A stretch of 64,000 bases of DNA, taken from positions 2,604,001 through 2,668,000 of the forward strand of contig OZ251531.1 of NCBI GenBank assembly GCA_965243185.1, written 5' to 3'. How positions within the stretch are numbered: the stretch's first letter is position 1; every line of letters begins with the position of its first letter. Below are positions 6,807 through 15,308 of the stretch, piece by piece. A program made the position numbers and the translations under genes. Source of the DNA: CBDBCU01 sp965243185. GTDB lineage: Bacteria; Chloroflexota; Dehalococcoidia; Lucifugimonadales; UBA3495. The notes below the pieces were generated by a model, which had not been told where the DNA came from, ran no database searches, and saw nothing but the letters and a program-made list of their open reading frames with translations.

Positions 6807-9339
6807 CCGATTGATTCCTCCTGCGGAATAGATGGAACAGCAGCGGCCGGCGCACCTGCCGCCAGGCATTGGTCAAGCGCTCCTCCTGCTCCGGGGCGCT
6901 TTCCTTGCCGCCGTAGCGATGCCGCACATAGCTGTTGACGATGACCGCCAACGGCTCCCGACAGCCGGGCAGTTCCGCTTGCAGCTGCTGCATATATTGA
7001 TAGGGCGTCTGCCAACCGGCCGGGCCGATGGCGTTCAGCCGCCCCAGGAAAGTCAGCTTGCGGAAAGCCGTTGGCGGGTCGGTCGAGGGGGTCAGATAAC
7101 GCCGCCAGAACAGCCAGCCCAAGCCGGCGATAAGGGCGGCCGCGGCCAGTACGCCGCCAATCCAGGGCAGATAGCGGCGGGCCAACTCCGTCAACAGATT
7201 CTCCTCGACCGCGCCGGCCGTCGGCTCCAGCAGAAACTCCTCCTCGCAGTCCTCCAGTTCCTCCTCATCATCGCACAACGGCACATCCGTATCCTCGGCG
7301 GGAAATACAAAGGGTATGGGGTCATCCTCAATCACCGGCTCGACAGCGATGGGGATGGATGCGCCGGGGGTCGGCTCAAAGGCAATCCAGCCGTAGCCGG
7401 GAAAGAAAACCTCGACCCAGCCGTGGCTGTTGCTGTCGGCAACGATGTATATATCCTCATCGGGGATTTGACTGCCTACCGTGTAGCCGGTAACCATCCG
7501 CGCCGGGATGCCTTGAGTGCGCAACAGCACCGTCATCGCCGAGGCAAAGTATTCGCTGTAGCCCCGCCGCTCGTTAAAAAGGAAGTGGTCAACCCCATCA
7601 GAGTTGTAGGGCGGCGGGTTCATCGTCAACGAATAAGGCAGGGTTTTCAAGTAGCCTTCGACCGCTTTGGCTTTATCATAAGGCGTTTCTGCGCCGGCGG
7701 TCAATTCCGCCGCTAAGTCCCGGATGCGCGGCGGCAGCTCCGTCGGCAGTTGGGTATATTTGGCCCGGGCCCAAGTGGGATAGTCCAAGCCGGCCAGTCG
7801 CAAGTCCTCCGGTTCCGCTTGGGATACCGACGCCGTTACTTCGTAGGTTTCGCCCCGCTTGAACTCCCGCCCCGGACTGCGGATTGACAGGGTATCGGGC
7901 TGCTGCGGTAGAACTTCCGTCAGAACTACATCCTGCACTAGCTCCCCTTGGCGGCGTACCTCGGCCAGTTGAAAGCCGGCCGGCACGGCGGCGGCCAGTT
8001 GTCCCCGGCTGGCGGCCCGCCCGCTCTGCTGCAAAGCCCGCTCCAAGCTCAAGGCGGCAATGTCCAGCTTGGGCCAGCCGGTCGCCGCCGCGGCCGGCCC
8101 GGTAAAGTCCAGGGCATATTGCGGCGAATCGTAGGTTTCAATCCGCACATCATCATCCACCGCCAAAACCTGCCCCCCGGCAAAGAGGTTGCGGGTCGGA
8201 TAGTTCAGCGTTACCGAGTGGGTAACTTCAAACCGCTTGGCGTAGGGCTGCGGCGCGGCGATGGTCGGCGTCCAGTCCGTGGGCTGCAACACCGTATCCT
8301 CGGAAACCCAGCCCTTGGGGGTATAGGTGCCGTAGCTGCGGGCTTTCCAATACATCGCCACCGGGGAATCCACTTGCAGCACCGGCGTAGTGGTAGGGTT
8401 TATCGTCCCCTGGAAAGCCATCACATCGCCCCAGATGCGGTAAGGCAGCGGCCGCCGGGCCGGCAAGCCGGCAAAGAGGCGGTTGAAATCATCCTCAAAG
8501 CGCACCAGCGGCGACCGCATATATTCATAGACATTGTGGGCTGGCTGCCAGTAACTGCCGGTGGGCAGTAGCAGAAAGGCAATCAGCAGCACCGCAAAAG
8601 CCATCAGGACGCTGTCGGAAATTGACAGGAGGCTCAAGTGGCTGTCGGACTGAAAGCCCCGCCGCCGCCATTCCCGCAAGCGGCGTACCGCCTGTACCCT
8701 AGCCACCAGCAGCAGGGCGGTCAACAGGTAGATGCCTAGATAGATGCTGCCCTCGGCCGGCAGGTAGGTCAGGTTGGAAAGCAGACCGGCGCCGCCCAGG
8801 ATAAAGACGCCCCAAAAGTTGCGGTGGCGGAAAAATACCCACGCCGCCAGATAGCCGGCTAACCAAGTGGCGCACATCAAGCCAAAGGCGAAGGGTTCCC
8901 GGTCAATGTTGATGCTGCCGGTGCGGGCCGCCTCATACCACAGATAGAGCCGCTGCCATAGTTCGGCGGCGTTAGCCAGTTCCATCCCTTCAGCCTGGAA
9001 AGCCGTTATCTGCTGGACGATAACGCCCAAGCCGATAAGCAAGCCGAGCGGCAAGACCAGCAAACCCCACAGGGGAACCCGGGACAAGAGCAGCCCGGTC
9101 AGCATTGCCAGCAGGATTAGGGATACCAGATTAGGCGTCGGCACCCAGTCGGCCTGCTCCACCGACCAGACCACTACTATCAGGTTCAACCCCAGCAGGA
9201 GAACCGTAGCCCAGCCATCAGCCGGCCGAAAGTAGTTCAGGACCGCCAGCAGCCCCTTGCCCAGGGCTTCAGTGTCCAGCCCCTTCCATTCCCGGACGAC
9301 GCCGGGCAACGGTATATTGCGCCCTTCCGCGCCAATCAT
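6793..9339 (-). CDS. TgpA-like membrane transglutaminase-domain protein (DUF3488/DUF4129 type), Cys replaced by Ser
   Basis: 848 residues: an N-terminal block of several membrane helices (about 40-270), a periplasmic or extracellular region with the transglutaminase core (about 540-660), a single helix near 730, and a cytosolic tail resembling DUF4129. The core shows FLFNERRGYSEYFASAM, RTQGIPARMVTGYTVG and SHGWVEVFFPGYGWIAFEP. In the families I know, the residue in GYxEYFASAM is the catalytic cysteine, whereas here it is Ser595 (AGC), with the histidine kept (His639). It may be inactive, or act as a structural or peptidase-like protein. Its start overlaps the DUF58 gene by four bases, so both belong to one operon. 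Confidence 0.88.
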   Translation of the reverse strand: MIGAEGRNIPLPGVVREWKGLDTEALGKGLLAVLNYFRPADGWATVLLLGLNLIVVVWSVEQADWVPTPNLVSLILLAMLTGLLLSRVPLWGLLVLPLGLLIGLGVIVQQITAFQAEGMELANAAELWQRLYLWYEAARTGSINIDREPFAFGLMCATWLAGYLAAWVFFRHRNFWGVFILGGAGLLSNLTYLPAEGSIYLGIYLLTALLLVARVQAVRRLREWRRRGFQSDSHLSLLSISDSVLMAFAVLLIAFLLLPTGSYWQPAHNVYEYMRSPLVRFEDDFNRLFAGLPARRPLPYRIWGDVMAFQGTINPTTTPVLQVDSPVAMYWKARSYGTYTPKGWVSEDTVLQPTDWTPTIAAPQPYAKRFEVTHSVTLNYPTRNLFAGGQVLAVDDDVRIETYDSPQYALDFTGPAAAATGWPKLDIAALSLERALQQSGRAASRGQLAAAVPAGFQLAEVRRQGELVQDVVLTEVLPQQPDTLSIRSPGREFKRGETYEVTASVSQAEPEDLRLAGLDYPTWARAKYTQLPTELPPRIRDLAAELTAGAETPYDKAKAVEGYLKTLPYSLTMNPPPYNSDGVDHFLFNERRGYSEYFASAMTVLLRTQGIPARMVTGYTVGSQIPDEDIYIVADSNSHGWVEVFFPGYGWIAFEPTPGASIPIAVEPVIEDDPIPFVFPAEDTDVPLCDDEEELEDCEEEFLLEPTAGAVEENLLTELARRYLPWIGGVLAAAALIAGLGWLFWRRYLTPSTDPPTAFRKLTFLGRLNAIGPAGWQTPYQYMQQLQAELPGCREPLAVIVNSYVRHRYGGKESAPEQEERLTNAWRQVRRPLLFHLFRRRNQSDEPA

Positions 9340-10661
9340 TGGGCGTCCTCCCCATTGGCAGCGGCCGTTGCGGCGGCCATTGCGCCGTCAGCAAAAGAAC
9401 CGTCGGCATTGACCGGAGCGGCGGCCGGCGGTGCCGGGTAGCGGTAGCTTTCCCCGGCGTACAAGGGCATTTGCAGGGCTTCGTTAAAGGATTGCCCCCG
9501 CTTAACCCGGTACACCGGGATTTCGTTGGCAAAGAGAAAATCCAGCGGCGATCGGGGTTCGACAGCGGCCCCGAACTCGGTAGGGTCAACATAGACCACG
9601 TTAATGCTGACCCCTTGCCGGCGCAAACTGGCCAAGGCCGGTATCCACTCGGTACGCCGGGTCGGGGTGATGACGGTCAAAGTGTTGAACCGGCTGAGGT
9701 GCGGCTGCAAGTCATAGATGAACCGCTCCAGAGTCAAGTTGCCCTGAGCGCGTACGGCGGCCAAGGTTTCCATCACGCTGCCCAAGTGGGCCGGGCCGGA
9801 GCCGGGCCGTAACAGCCAGGTATCGCCGCCACTGGCCGCCAATCCCACCGGCGCTGACAACTCCTCCAACCGGTTGACCAGGGACGCCGCCAGGGCCACG
9901 CACAACTCCTCGGTATTGTCCACCGGGTCATCCCCCAAGTGGACGCTGCGCTGCATATCCAGCAGCACCCAAGACTCGGCGGACAAGCCCATATCAAACT
10001 CTTTCACCATCAGGTTATTCATCCGGGCGGTGTAGGGCCAGTGGATTTGCCGGAAACTGTCGCCATAAGTATATTCCCGGACGCCGGAGGATTCCGGGGT
10101 GATGTGGTCGGAACGGCGGGTTACTCGATAGTCGCTGGGCAGCCAGGCAAAGCCGGGCGACAAGTCGGGCAGCGGTTTGGTAGCCGGAAAGACGATATAC
10201 CGCTGCGGCTCCAGAAAGCGGCGGCTCAGCCGAAACAAGCCGAAGGGGTCTTGACTGGTAACTTCAATCCGCCCGGTCTCAAATACGCCGCGCCGCGGCA
10301 GATAGGTTTCGATGCGCCAGCTGCGGGACTGGTCCCGCACCAAGGCAATGCCCCGGCCGGTGGTGTAGCCGGGCAAATCGGAGACTTCCTTGACTTCCAG
10401 CCAGGATTTGGGAAAGCGCAGCCGGTTGATGACCTGTATCTGCCCTTCGAGGTAGCCGCCAACTTGCCCCCGGGTAGCCAGCCGGGTCAAGCGCACTTCC
10501 AGGCCGCGCAGGTTTATCCACGCCCAGAGCAGCCCCAGACCCAGAGCCAGGAGCAGGACATAGAGAAAGCGGTAGAAAAAGGGAAAGCCGGTGCCGACGG
10601 TGTAGAAAGCCACCACCGCCAGCAGTATCAAAATCCCGATATTCCGCTTGTTTAAGGCCAT
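9336..10661 (-). CDS. DUF58 domain-containing membrane protein
   Basis: 441 residues with two N-terminal membrane helices (about 8-45), a beta-rich middle and the DUF58 signature VREYTYGDSFRQIHWPYTAR followed by a von Willebrand-A-like fold. These proteins are nearly always linked to MoxR ATPases and TgpA-like proteins, as here (MoxR upstream, TgpA-like downstream with ATGA overlap). The module is thought to handle assembly or maturation of envelope or metal-loaded proteins. The exact client is unknown. The last 40 residues are Ala-rich and probably disordered. Confidence 0.88.
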   Translation of the reverse strand: MALNKRNIGILILLAVVAFYTVGTGFPFFYRFLYVLLLALGLGLLWAWINLRGLEVRLTRLATRGQVGGYLEGQIQVINRLRFPKSWLEVKEVSDLPGYTTGRGIALVRDQSRSWRIETYLPRRGVFETGRIEVTSQDPFGLFRLSRRFLEPQRYIVFPATKPLPDLSPGFAWLPSDYRVTRRSDHITPESSGVREYTYGDSFRQIHWPYTARMNNLMVKEFDMGLSAESWVLLDMQRSVHLGDDPVDNTEELCVALAASLVNRLEELSAPVGLAASGGDTWLLRPGSGPAHLGSVMETLAAVRAQGNLTLERFIYDLQPHLSRFNTLTVITPTRRTEWIPALASLRRQGVSINVVYVDPTEFGAAVEPRSPLDFLFANEIPVYRVKRGQSFNEALQMPLYAGESYRYPAPPAAAPVNADGSFADGAMAAATAAANGEDAQ

Positions 10662-10785
10662 CTGTTTCCCGACTGACCTGCCTGAAAAGTATTGGTTATC
10701 CCCGCAAGGCGTGAACTAGGCCGGTGCTTTGACGGGGCGGCATTTTTGCCGGCCAGCTATGCCGTATGCCGCCGCGCCCTTTGAA

Positions 10786-11043
10786 TCACGGCAATTCCCG
10801 CAAATACTTCACGACTTCCTCGTGAGGTATCAGCTCAGCCCGCCCTTCCCGCACCTCGGCATAGAACTCGTCCAAGGCGGCCCGCTCCGCCGGCGTCGGT
10901 TCCACTACCGGGGCATCCAGAAAGAAGCAATCCTCCTCCCCGTCCCCTTCCTCCAGACACTCCAGTAGCATCCGATTCACCTCAGCCCACTTGCCTGCCG
11001 GAAGGCAGTCAATCAGGGTATGCAGGTCTTCCCGGGTGGTCAT
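10786..11043 (-). CDS. Small acidic antitoxin-like protein
   Basis: 85 residues from ATG 11043 with AAGGAAGG upstream; a GTG three codons earlier is also possible. The sequence is mainly helical and acidic (LLECLEEGDGEEDCFFLDAP) and ends in a motif like addiction-module components (HEEVVKYLRELP). No toxin gene is adjacent. It lies between moxR-like and DUF58 genes, inside an otherwise continuous operon, and may be an inserted small gene. Function not established. Confidence 0.6.
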   Translation of the reverse strand: MTTREDLHTLIDCLPAGKWAEVNRMLLECLEEGDGEEDCFFLDAPVVEPTPAERAALDEFYAEVREGRAELIPHEEVVKYLRELP

Positions 11044-11084
11044 TTCCCACACCTTCCTTCTATGCCTACGCCGGCTGCTGGCAG

Positions 11085-12059
11085 TTACGCCGATCCCGCC
11101 GCCGCGCTCTGCGCCATACCCGGCACATTCACCTGATTCAGCAGTTCGTTGATGACCCCTTCGCTGCGGATGCCGCGCATCCGGGCCGCCGGGGACAGTA
11201 CGATGCGGTGGGACAGCACCGCCGCCGCCAGCAGCTTGATGTCATCCGGCACTACATAATCCCGGTCTTGCACCAATGCCAGAGCCCGGGCCGTGCGGAA
11301 CAAGCCCAAAGTAGCCCGCGGCGACGCCCCTAACGCCACATCCCGATGGCCGCGGGTGGCTTCGGTCAGGGTTACAATGTAGTGTCGCACCAAGCGGTCA
11401 ACATAAACTTGCTTGGCCGCTTCCTGCATACTGACCACTTCCTCCGGACTGGCTACCGGCTCCAGGGAATCGATGGGATGGGTCTGCTCCTGCCGCTCGA
11501 TAATCGCCATTTCCTCGGTAAAGTCCGGGTAACCCAAGCTTAGCCGCATCAGGAAACGGTCCAGTTCCGCCTCCGGCAGCGGGAAAGTCCCTTCGTACTC
11601 GATGGGATTCTGCGTTGCCACTACCATGAAGGGCGGTCGCAGGGGATGGGTAACGCCGTCGACCGTAACCTGATGTTCCTCCATCGCCTCCAGCAGGGCC
11701 GCTTGGGTCTTGGGCGTGGCCCGGTTGATTTCGTCGGCCAGCACCACTTGGGACATAATGGGGCCGGGGCGGAAGTTGAAATCCTGGCTCTGCTGGTTAT
11801 AGACGGAAATGCCGGTCACATCGCTGGGCAGCAAGTCCGGGGTGAACTGGATACGCTGAAAGGAGCAGCCGATGGAGATAGCCAGGGCTTTGGACAGGGT
11901 AGTCTTGCCCACGCCCGGCACATCCTCGACCAAGATATGCCCTTGGGCGACCAGCGCGGCCAAGGCCTGCTCCACTACCGCCGTCTTGCCGACAATCACT
12001 TTGGCGACATTTTCAATAATGCGGCGGCCCACCAGGGCCGGGGATGTGGTATCCTGCAA
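11085..12059 (-). CDS. MoxR-family AAA+ ATPase
   Basis: 324 residues. Walker A is DVPGVGKTT, Walker B is VVLADEINRA, and the family motif ATQNPIEYEGTFPLPEAELDRF is complete. The C-terminal lid domain carries the SPRATLGL motif. The start is TTG 12059, because GGAGG sits six bases upstream and no ATG is better placed. MoxR proteins act as chaperone-like ATPases with DUF58/VWA partners. It is the first gene of the moxR, small gene, DUF58, TgpA-like, ogt series on the minus strand. Confidence 0.92.
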   Translation of the reverse strand: MQDTTSPALVGRRIIENVAKVIVGKTAVVEQALAALVAQGHILVEDVPGVGKTTLSKALAISIGCSFQRIQFTPDLLPSDVTGISVYNQQSQDFNFRPGPIMSQVVLADEINRATPKTQAALLEAMEEHQVTVDGVTHPLRPPFMVVATQNPIEYEGTFPLPEAELDRFLMRLSLGYPDFTEEMAIIERQEQTHPIDSLEPVASPEEVVSMQEAAKQVYVDRLVRHYIVTLTEATRGHRDVALGASPRATLGLFRTARALALVQDRDYVVPDDIKLLAAAVLSHRIVLSPAARMRGIRSEGVINELLNQVNVPGMAQSAAAGSA

Positions 12060-12209
12060 ATTGAGCCTCCGTCAAACCGGCCGGGCCGGGATTGGTAGTG
12101 TTAAGTTTATCACAATTGGCAATAGAGACATCCCCCGGCGGGAAAGGCATCCGATTAACCTGCGCTAGCGTGTAACTGGACAACCGCACTGACCTACAGG
12201 ATTTTTGCC

Positions 12210-13589
12210 GTGAAATTGCTGAGCCGGCGTACCCGGTCGGGGGTATCCGCTTTTCTGCTGTTGGCATTGGCCGCCGCCTGCGCCCCGGCCGCTATCCAAG
12301 AGCGGGCAGCGGAACCGCCGGCGGTAGTTGTCGCCGCCACCGAAACGGCGGCTCCGGCGGCGGCCGTCATAACCCCGTCCGTCCCGGCGCAAGCGGCGGC
12401 CGCCCCAACGCCGCCGCCGGAACCGACCGCCGCCAATCCCGTCAATCCTCAGCCAACCGCCGCTGCAACTCCCGCCGTCGTCAACCCCACGGTTGAACCG
12501 ACCTCCCAACCGGCTGCCGCGGTCCTGCCGTTAGAGCCAACATCCGTGGCTGAGCCACTGCTTGCGGCGGAACTGGCCGGCATCAGCGCTTGGATTAACA
12601 GCGAGCCTTTGACTTTGCAGCAATTGCGCGGCCAAGTAGTGCTGATTGACTTCTGGACTTATACCTGCGTCAACTGCATCCGCACCTTTCCCTATCTCAA
12701 GCTGTGGTATTCCCGCTACGCCGATGATGGGCTGGTCATTCTCGGCATCCACACCCCGGAGTTCGAGTTTGAGAAAGACTATGACAATGTGCGGCAGGCC
12801 ACGGTGGACAACGGAATTCTCTGGCCGGTGGCCCAGGATAACGATTTCGCCACTTGGGGAGCCTATAACAACCGCTACTGGCCAGCCAAGTATCTGATTG
12901 ACCGGAACGGGGTAGTGCGCTATACCCACTTCGGGGAGGGTAAGTACGCCGAAACCGAGGAGCAGATTCGGGAACTGCTGGCGGACGCCGGAGCCGACTT
13001 GTCCGATGACTTGGAACTGCCTACTGACCAGTTGCTTGACCCCTCTTTTGTGAACCGGGCTGATGCCATCGTTACCCCGGAGCTTTACGCCGGCTATCAG
13101 CGCAATGTCCAGTCCCTGCTGTTCGGGCAAGACCCCTACATCATCCAGATGGACTATTACCAGAGTTCCGCTGCGGTGGTGGAGTTTGACGCCCCGGCTA
13201 CGCTGCAACCCCATTTTATTTATTTTCACGGTTCCTGGGCGGTCGGGCCGGAGCAGATTACCCACGCCCGCGCTACCGCCGACTACACCGATTATATCGC
13301 CCTGAATTACGCGGCTAAAAGCGTCAACGCCGTGCTGACTTCCGCCGCCGGGGATGATTACCGGGTGCGGGTAACGCTGGACGGCGAATATCTGACGGCG
13401 GAGAACCGGGGCGCGGACATTCAGATTGGCGATTATGGGGAAAGCTACTTGCTGGTCAACGAGCCGCGTCTGTACGAAATCGTGAACAGCCCGGCTTACA
13501 CTACGGGAAAGGAATTGCGACTCAGTTCCAACTCCGCCGACTTCAGCCTATTTGCCTTTACCTTTGGCGTATATCAGGATGGGCCGTAA
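12210..13589 (+). CDS. DipZ/TlpA-like thioredoxin-fold lipoprotein
   Basis: 459 residues: a lipoprotein signal ending at AAAC (Cys24), an Ala/Pro/Thr-rich linker to about 110, a TlpA/AhpC-TSA thioredoxin domain (about 125-260) with redox pair C153-V-N-C156 in WTYTCVNCIRTF, and a C-terminal beta domain (about 300-459) like the one that follows thioredoxin in DipZ proteins. The DsbD-like membrane part of DipZ is missing. It probably reduces or exchanges disulfides outside the cytoplasmic membrane. The next gene begins at the base after its stop, so the pair is co-translated. Confidence 0.85.
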   Translation: MKLLSRRTRSGVSAFLLLALAAACAPAAIQERAAEPPAVVVAATETAAPAAAVITPSVPAQAAAAPTPPPEPTAANPVNPQPTAAATPAVVNPTVEPTSQPAAAVLPLEPTSVAEPLLAAELAGISAWINSEPLTLQQLRGQVVLIDFWTYTCVNCIRTFPYLKLWYSRYADDGLVILGIHTPEFEFEKDYDNVRQATVDNGILWPVAQDNDFATWGAYNNRYWPAKYLIDRNGVVRYTHFGEGKYAETEEQIRELLADAGADLSDDLELPTDQLLDPSFVNRADAIVTPELYAGYQRNVQSLLFGQDPYIIQMDYYQSSAAVVEFDAPATLQPHFIYFHGSWAVGPEQITHARATADYTDYIALNYAAKSVNAVLTSAAGDDYRVRVTLDGEYLTAENRGADIQIGDYGESYLLVNEPRLYEIVNSPAYTTGKELRLSSNSADFSLFAFTFGVYQDGP

Positions 13590-14645
13590 ATGGGCTGGCT
13601 GATGTTCCTGCCGGCGGTCTTTCCCGCGCTGCGGCTGCTGCCGGCTGGCTTATTTGCCATCAGCCGCTGGTGGCTGCTGACTGCCCGGCGGCGGGCGGCC
13701 CCGGCGGCTACGCTGACCTTAGCCGCACTGCTGATTGCCTGCGGCGGTGACGCCCCATCCTTATCGGAATCCATCCCGACCCCGACTCCGGCAACGGCCG
13801 CCGCGCCAAGTCCGGCCCGGTTAGTTCCGGCGGAAAGCCCCAACACCGTCAACCCCATCCTGGCAACCAAGACTTTGGAAACCGGCCGGCAGCGGGTAGC
13901 CTTTTTGCTGGTGGGGCAAAAGGCGTTAATCAAGACGCCAACGGCGGAAGTTACCGCCCGTTACTTGGGGGATGATGGCGCAGCAACGGACGGGGAAACG
14001 GTCCAAGCCGTCTATCATCCTTGGCCCTACGGCATTCGGGGGGCGTACAGTACCGAGCTGAACTTTGACCGGCCCGGCCCCTGGCGGCTGGACATTGCTG
14101 TAGCTGATGCTGATTTTGCCGCTCAAACCGCTCTGCCGCTGGAAGTAGTAGCCCAATCCCCCGCGCCGGCGGTAGGCAGCCGCCCGCCGCTGAGCCGCAC
14201 CAAAACCCGGTCGGAAGTGGCGGCCATCGAGCAGTTGACTACCGACTACACCCCCGACCCGGATTTGTACCGCCTTTCCGTTGCGGATGCCATCCAGAGC
14301 CAACGGCCGGCGGTTATCGTCTTTGCCTCCCCGGCGTTCTGCGTCAGCGCCACCTGCGGCCCGCAAGTGGACGCTGTTTCCGAACTGAAAGACACCTATC
14401 GCGGCCAAGCCGATTTTGTCCATGTGGAAATCTACGCCGACCCGCAAGCCATTCAGGGCGATTTAGCCCAAGCCGAACTGGCCCCGGCGGTCGCGGAATG
14501 GGGTTTTACCGCCTTGCCGCACTGGTTCAACGAATCGTGGGTTTTCATTCTGGACGGGCAAGGCATCGTAAAGCAGCGTTTCGAGGGCTTTGCCACCAAA
14601 GACGAACTGGAAACGACACTGCGGGAAGTTTTGGCGGAAGGATAG
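13590..14645 (+). CDS. Thioredoxin-like lipoprotein with CX4C motif
   Basis: 351 residues, starting directly after the stop of the DipZ-like gene. A hydrophobic segment ends at LLIAC (Cys51), a likely lipobox, but the 30 residues before it are unusually long for a signal. The middle is a beta-rich domain. The C-terminal part has a thioredoxin-like fold with ASPAFC251VSATC256GPQ, in which two cysteines are spaced by four residues instead of two, and a final DGQGIVKQRFEGFATKDEL strand-helix. It may be a redox partner of its neighbour. Function otherwise unknown. Confidence 0.75.
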   Translation: MGWLMFLPAVFPALRLLPAGLFAISRWWLLTARRRAAPAATLTLAALLIACGGDAPSLSESIPTPTPATAAAPSPARLVPAESPNTVNPILATKTLETGRQRVAFLLVGQKALIKTPTAEVTARYLGDDGAATDGETVQAVYHPWPYGIRGAYSTELNFDRPGPWRLDIAVADADFAAQTALPLEVVAQSPAPAVGSRPPLSRTKTRSEVAAIEQLTTDYTPDPDLYRLSVADAIQSQRPAVIVFASPAFCVSATCGPQVDAVSELKDTYRGQADFVHVEIYADPQAIQGDLAQAELAPAVAEWGFTALPHWFNESWVFILDGQGIVKQRFEGFATKDELETTLREVLAEG

Positions 14646-14716
14646 GGCGTTATCGGACATAAAGAAGGGGAATAGCCTAAAGCCGGCAGCGCCAAGCCTA
14701 TGGCGGCGGGGCGGGA

Positions 14717-14743
14717 TTGGCGGCGGTTGGGGTATGCTATACT
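14717..14743 (+). promoter_or_regulatory. Weak candidate promoter for the OsmC gene
   Basis: TTGGCG (14717-14722), a 15-base spacer and TATACT (14738-14743). The -10 is good but the spacer is short. It lies 33 bases before the ATG. Confidence 0.3.
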
Positions 14744-14775
14744 GGCGGGAGTTTGACGGCAGGAGGAGGGTTCGG

Positions 14776-15285
14776 ATGACTACGGGCAATGATGGCGACC
14801 GGATTTCGCGGGCATTTACCATTGAGGGAAGCGCGCAGACTTTGGAGGGGATGCGGAAGCAGGCGGCGGCGCGGGGTTTTACGATTCTGTGCGATGAGGC
14901 GGCGCCGATGGGGGACAATACGGCGCCTTCGCCGATGACCTACTTTGCGGTGGCGGTGCTGTTTTGAGAGATGACCCAGCTTGAGCGGTACGCTCAGATG
15001 ATGAAGGTGGAGCTGGGGCCGGTGCGGGCGCGGATTGGGTTTTCGGTGGCGTCGGAGGGTTCGGTGCTGCGGCAGACGGTGCGGGCGCGGGCGGAGAAAA
15101 TCGTAATTCACTACGATTTGGAGTCGGGGGAGACGCCGGAACGGGTGGCGGGATTGCTGCGGAATGCGCGGAATGGGTGCTATGCGCGGCAGTCGATTGG
15201 GCGGCCGGAGTTGTTTGAGGATACGGTGAACCTGAATGGGGCGCCGTTTGAGCTGGAGGATTATCCGCCGCCGGGGCGGGAGTAG
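14776..15285 (+). CDS. OsmC-family peroxiredoxin-like protein with in-frame TGA at the catalytic cysteine (candidate selenoprotein)
   Basis: Reading through TGA at 14965-14967 gives 169 residues, a normal OsmC size. Standard reading would give a 63-residue and a 104-residue piece in the same frame. ATG 14776 is five bases after AGGAGGAGGG. The sequence before TGA (GDNTAPSPMTYFAVAVLF) and after (EMTQLERYAQMM) matches OsmC proteins in which the codon at this place is the peroxidatic Cys (FCxxTQLxRYA). The resolving Cys is kept (RNGCYARQ, residue 135). OsmC enzymes reduce organic hydroperoxides with thiols. An SECIS-like hairpin follows the TGA. It sits behind two thioredoxin-like genes. The alternative is a nonsense mutation, or restart at ATG 14971. 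Confidence 0.8.
14968..15000 (+). promoter_or_regulatory. Candidate bacterial SECIS element
   Basis: Directly 3' of the TGA, bases 14982-14986 (TGAGC) pair with 14992-14996 (GCTCA), with a GGTAC apical loop that can close one more C-G pair. The loop begins 19 bases after the TGA and has G at its first two positions. The known bacterial SECIS pattern asks for a small apical loop with a G in its first two bases, some 16-37 bases after UGA. Confidence 0.6.
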
Positions 15286-15308
15286 GGATTGGGGAGATAC
15301 CGGTGTTG

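Noticed and set aside
14965..14967. Treating the TGA as an ordinary nonsense mutation or as two separate genes
   Set aside because: The position at the catalytic Cys, the lack of any frame change and the downstream hairpin make read-through as selenocysteine more likely. Kept open until sel genes are checked.
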